DNA from: Acuticoccus mangrovi
Lineage (GTDB): Bacteria > Pseudomonadota > Alphaproteobacteria > Rhizobiales > Amorphaceae
DNA: 43,976 nt
Reading direction: 5' to 3'
Assembly (NCBI RefSeq): GCF_016411865.1
Contig: NZ_JAEKJA010000030.1
Span: 1 to 43,976 of the forward strand
Part shown: positions 41,453-43,976 of the stretch, in pieces
Numbering within the stretch: the stretch's first letter is position 1
Layout of the letters: every line of letters begins with the position of its first letter
Position numbers and translations under genes: made by a program
The notes under the pieces: model-generated
Told to the model about the DNA's origin: nothing
Databases searched by the model: none
Seen by the model: the letters and a program-made list of their open reading frames with translations, nothing else

Positions 41453-42345
41453 GACGCCAGCGCCCCGGTCGCCTCGAGGAAGCCGTCCGCGATCTCCGAG
41501 CCGCGCGCCGCCCAGACACCGTCATGCGACATGATGTGCTTGAGGCAGCGGTCGAGGACGCCGATCCGGTGAGCCTGGCCGATCACGAACGGGTGCAGGC
41601 TGATGCACAGGACGCGCGCCGAGGTTTGCGATTCGGCGTAGAGCACGTCGAACGCGTCGTAGACCATTCGTTCGAACTCCACCATCGACTGCTTCTGCCG
41701 CCACAACGTGCCGCTGTCGTTCAGTTCGAACGAGTAGGGGATCGACACGAGCGGCTTGCCGTCGACGCTCATGCGGTAGGGCTGGTCGTCGTTCACCCAG
41801 TCGGCGACGTAGCGCGCGCCGTTCTCGATCAGATAGTCGAGCGTGTTCCAGGTCTCCTGCAGGCCGGAGCCGAGCCAGCCGACGGGACGGGTGCCGCTCG
41901 TCTCGGCGATCTGGTCGAACACCTCCTTGACCAGCGCGCGCTCCTCCTCCGGCGGGATCTCGTTGACGCGGTGGGTGTTGGTGCGGCCGTGCCCGATCAT
42001 CTCCCAGCCGAGCTTCATCATCTCCTCGACGATGATAGGCATGTAGACGCAGACGTCGCTGTTGAGCGCCGCGGTGCCGGGCATGCCGTGCTTGGCGAGG
42101 ACGTCCATCACCCGCCATATGCCGACGCGGTTGCCGTAGTCTCGCTGCGCCCACTGGCGGACCATCGGCACCGCTTCCCGCCCGGTGGGCCGCTCCTGCG
42201 AATCCCCGGGCATCGGCACATCAAGGTGGAAGATTTCGACGTTCGGGCAGAGCCAGACCGCGAGCGTTTTGCCGTTCGGCCACGTCCAATGCGGCCGCTT
42301 GGCGATGGCGGAGAACTCGAACGGGCCGTATTTCGCAGGTTTCAT
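41449..42345 (-). CDS. PuuE-like polysaccharide-deacetylase (NodB-fold) family protein, first copy
   Basis: 298 aa. It starts KYGPFEFSAIAKRPHWTWPNGK, as in the PuuE allantoinase-like branch of the NodB-fold family. IGHGRTNTHRVN contains the two histidines (119, 125) of the second NodB motif. GWLGSGLQETWNTLDYL and CISLHPFVIGQ are also characteristic. The usual first-motif aspartate pair is replaced by CPNVEIF, as expected for cyclic-amide hydrolases rather than sugar deacetylases. It probably opens a cyclic ureide, feeding the M20 hydrolase encoded next. A close paralogue lies at 43441-43976. Confidence 0.87.
   Translation of the reverse strand: MKPAKYGPFEFSAIAKRPHWTWPNGKTLAVWLCPNVEIFHLDVPMPGDSQERPTGREAVPMVRQWAQRDYGNRVGIWRVMDVLAKHGMPGTAALNSDVCVYMPIIVEEMMKLGWEMIGHGRTNTHRVNEIPPEEERALVKEVFDQIAETSGTRPVGWLGSGLQETWNTLDYLIENGARYVADWVNDDQPYRMSVDGKPLVSIPYSFELNDSGTLWRQKQSMVEFERMVYDAFDVLYAESQTSARVLCISLHPFVIGQAHRIGVLDRCLKHIMSHDGVWAARGSEIADGFLEATGALAS
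41834..41886. repeat. 53-base segment identical to 43832-43884
   Basis: Identical over 53 bases to the equivalent codons of the second PuuE-like gene (encoding roughly PVGWLGSGLQETWNTLD). It marks either recent duplication or gene conversion of this conserved block. Confidence 0.85.
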
Positions 42346-42400
42346 GCAATGAGCCTCGTGGGTTGGGGGACGTCGGCGGCCGGCGGCCTCGAGAGATGGA

Positions 42401-43444
42401 TCAGGCCGCGCCGCGCGCCGGCCGGGTTGCTGTGGAGAAGTTGCGGGCGACGGTGCACACCACGGCGGCGGCCTGCACGGCGTCCGCCCGGCTCACCTGA
42501 TGATGGAAGACGGCGCGCACGTGCGTGCCATGGACCTTGGTGCGCACACCGAGCCGAGCGAGGGCGGCGACCCACGCCGCCGGGGGCATGCCGGACGGGG
42601 CGACGTTGAGCCGGACGATGTTGGTCTCCACGACCGCCGGATCGATGACCTCCGGATGCTCCGCGGCGATGTGACTTGCGAAGAGCCGTGCGTTCTCGTG
42701 GTCGTCGCCGAGGCGGTCGACCATGGTGCTCAGGGCGACGAGGCCGGCTGCGGCGATCACGCCGGCCTGGCGCATGCCGCCGCCCAGCATCTTGCGCCGC
42801 TCGCGGGCCTCCTCGATCACCTCCACCGGGCCGCACAGGACCGAGCCGATCGGCGCGCCGAGCCCTTTCGAGAGGCAGAAGGTGACCGTCACTGCCGTTT
42901 CGGCGAGCGCCTCTACGGTCGTGTCGGTCGCGACGGCGGCGTTGAAGATGCGCGCACCGTCGATGTGGAGCGGGACCCCGGCGGCGGCGCAGGCGCGCCC
43001 GTAGGCGGCGACTGCCTCGGGTGGGGCAGCGCGGCCGCCGAGGGCGTTGTGCGTCAGCTCGACGACGGCGAGCGCGGGACCCTTCCCGAAGCCGACGCCA
43101 ACGTCGTCGACGGTCGGCACCGGCGACACCCCGGACCAAAGGTCTGGCTCCAGTCCGGCGACCGAGAATGCCCCGCCCCGCTCCGACAGGACGATGTGGG
43201 AATCCTTGTGCGCCACCAGCCGGCCGCCCGGTGTCCCGAGCACGATGGCGGCGATGAGATTGCTCATGGTGCCGCTCGGCACGTACAGCGCCGCGGCCTT
43301 TCCGAGCCGCTCGGCGGCGGCGGCCTCGAGAGCGAGCACGGTCGGATCGTCGCGATAGCCGTCGTCGCCCACCTCGGCGTCCGCCATCGCGCGGCGCATC
43401 GCGGACGTCGGGGTGGTCACGGTGTCGCTGCGCAGATCGATCAT
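42401..43444 (-). CDS. ltaE: Low-specificity L-threonine / L-allo-threonine aldolase family
   Basis: 347 aa. The N-terminal DLRSDTVTTPTSAMRRAM is diagnostic. HIDGARIFNAA (D162, R165) binds the cofactor and Lys193 in CLSKGLGAPIG forms the Schiff base. It cleaves beta-hydroxy amino acids to glycine and an aldehyde, in the cytoplasm. Its start overlaps the stop of the second PuuE-like gene (ATGA) and it lies 55 bases before the first one. The setting suggests a beta-hydroxy amino acid product or a glycine-forming step in the ureido pathway. Confidence 0.94.
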   Translation of the reverse strand: MIDLRSDTVTTPTSAMRRAMADAEVGDDGYRDDPTVLALEAAAAERLGKAAALYVPSGTMSNLIAAIVLGTPGGRLVAHKDSHIVLSERGGAFSVAGLEPDLWSGVSPVPTVDDVGVGFGKGPALAVVELTHNALGGRAAPPEAVAAYGRACAAAGVPLHIDGARIFNAAVATDTTVEALAETAVTVTFCLSKGLGAPIGSVLCGPVEVIEEARERRKMLGGGMRQAGVIAAAGLVALSTMVDRLGDDHENARLFASHIAAEHPEVIDPAVVETNIVRLNVAPSGMPPAAWVAALARLGVRTKVHGTHVRAVFHHQVSRADAVQAAAVVCTVARNFSTATRPARGAA

Positions 43445-43976
43445 CCCGCTGCGTCATCCGTGCGCTGGGCGAGATAGGCCTCGCAGATTTCCGAGCCGGT
43501 CGCCGCCCACACCTCGTCATGGGAGAGGATGTACTCGAGCGCCCGATCGAGCACGCCGATCACCGACGGCTGGCCGATCACGAACGGATGCAGGGCGAGG
43601 CACATGACCCGCCCGCTGCCGTTTTGGGCATCGGCGAGCATCACGTCGCAGGCATCGCGGATCATGCGTTCGAACTCGGGCCCCGGCTTGCGCGCCTTCC
43701 ACAGCACCGGCACGTCGTTGAGATCATAGGAATAGGGGACGCTGACGAGCGACTTGCCGCCGACGTCCATCATGTACGGCTGCTCGTCGTTCACCCAGTC
43801 CGAGACGTAGCGGATGCCGTTCTCGAGAAGGTAGTCGAGCGTGTTCCAGGTCTCCTGCAGGCCGGAGCCGAGCCAGCCGACGGGCCGCGTCCCGGAGAGC
43901 CCCTCGATGGTGTCGAGGATCTCCTTCACCAGCACCCGCTCCTCCTCCGGCGGCACCTCGTTGAGGCGATGGGTGT
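43441..43976 (-). CDS. PuuE-like polysaccharide-deacetylase family protein, second copy (5' end cut)
   Basis: The frame is open to the window edge, so about the C-terminal 178 residues are present. It is colinear with the first copy: HRLNEVPPEEERVLVKEI, RPVGWLGSGLQETWNTLDYL and ALHPFVIGQPSVIGVLDRAL. Differences cluster in the substrate-facing middle (VPVLWKARKPGPEFERM versus GTLWRQKQSMVEFERM). The pair therefore probably handle related but different substrates or form a heteromer. Confidence 0.87.
   Translation of the reverse strand, partial: THRLNEVPPEEERVLVKEILDTIEGLSGTRPVGWLGSGLQETWNTLDYLLENGIRYVSDWVNDEQPYMMDVGGKSLVSVPYSYDLNDVPVLWKARKPGPEFERMIRDACDVMLADAQNGSGRVMCLALHPFVIGQPSVIGVLDRALEYILSHDEVWAATGSEICEAYLAQRTDDAAG
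43832..43884. repeat. 53-base segment identical to 41834-41886
   Basis: Second copy of the identical block shared by the two PuuE-like genes. Confidence 0.85.

Overview
The window is high-GC DNA, dense with genes. It looks like the chromosome of a metabolically versatile alphaproteobacterium, probably Hyphomicrobiales/Rhodobacterales-like. The reasons are TRAP and LIV-type transporters, one dedicated GntR or AraC regulator per catabolic operon, ATGA/GTGA stop-start overlaps, and base and codon use. That placement is inference. I saw no rRNA, tRNA, CRISPR array, insertion sequence or phage gene. It reads as a row of separate catabolic islands.

Region 1 (1-8931). A minus-strand operon runs 5678 to 1: short-chain dehydrogenase, fumarylacetoacetate-hydrolase-family enzyme, TRAP transporter (dctP, dctQ, dctM) and a GntR regulator with two winged-helix domains (cut by the window start). 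A plus-strand operon diverges from it: LldD-type L-lactate dehydrogenase, acetoacetate-decarboxylase-family protein, NAD-dependent epimerase/dehydratase. The SDR, FAH and LldD set fits the non-phosphorylative route in which a 2-keto-3-deoxy sugar acid is oxidised and split to pyruvate plus L-lactate.

Region 2 (9028-18269). A small acidic protein faces the other way. Then comes a plus-strand run: HutC-type regulator, LIV-type ABC binding protein, two paralogous ferritin-like proteins, LivH, LivM, LivG, LivF, and an HSL-family alpha/beta hydrolase. The first ferritin-like protein has a full di-iron ligand set (E, ExxH, E, ExxH). The second has lost two ligands. The pair looks like a two-subunit oxygenase with a catalytic and a structural chain, built into a transporter operon.

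Region 3 (18780-29522). A divergent urocanase is followed by four genes in the order HyuA, small zinc-ribbon-like protein, HyuA, HyuB. This matches the core of acetophenone carboxylase-type ATP-dependent carboxylases/hydrolases. An unrecognised 216-residue protein, a 3-hydroxyacyl-CoA dehydrogenase-family protein and an FCD-type GntR regulator follow. This looks like an uncharacterised route for a substituted imidazole/urocanate-like compound.

Region 4 (29523-36597). Two paralogous AraC-family regulators flank a large MscS-type channel. The second is divergent from a secreted type I sulfatase across a very AT-rich spacer. The two AraC genes share upstream sequence motifs.

Region 5 (36598-43976). 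A class V PLP aminotransferase converges on an FCD GntR regulator. A minus-strand operon has two PuuE-like polysaccharide-deacetylase-family proteins flanking a threonine aldolase, then an M20 carbamoylase/ureidohydrolase and an ornithine cyclodeaminase/mu-crystallin-family protein. It suggests catabolism of a ureido or N-carbamoyl amino compound.
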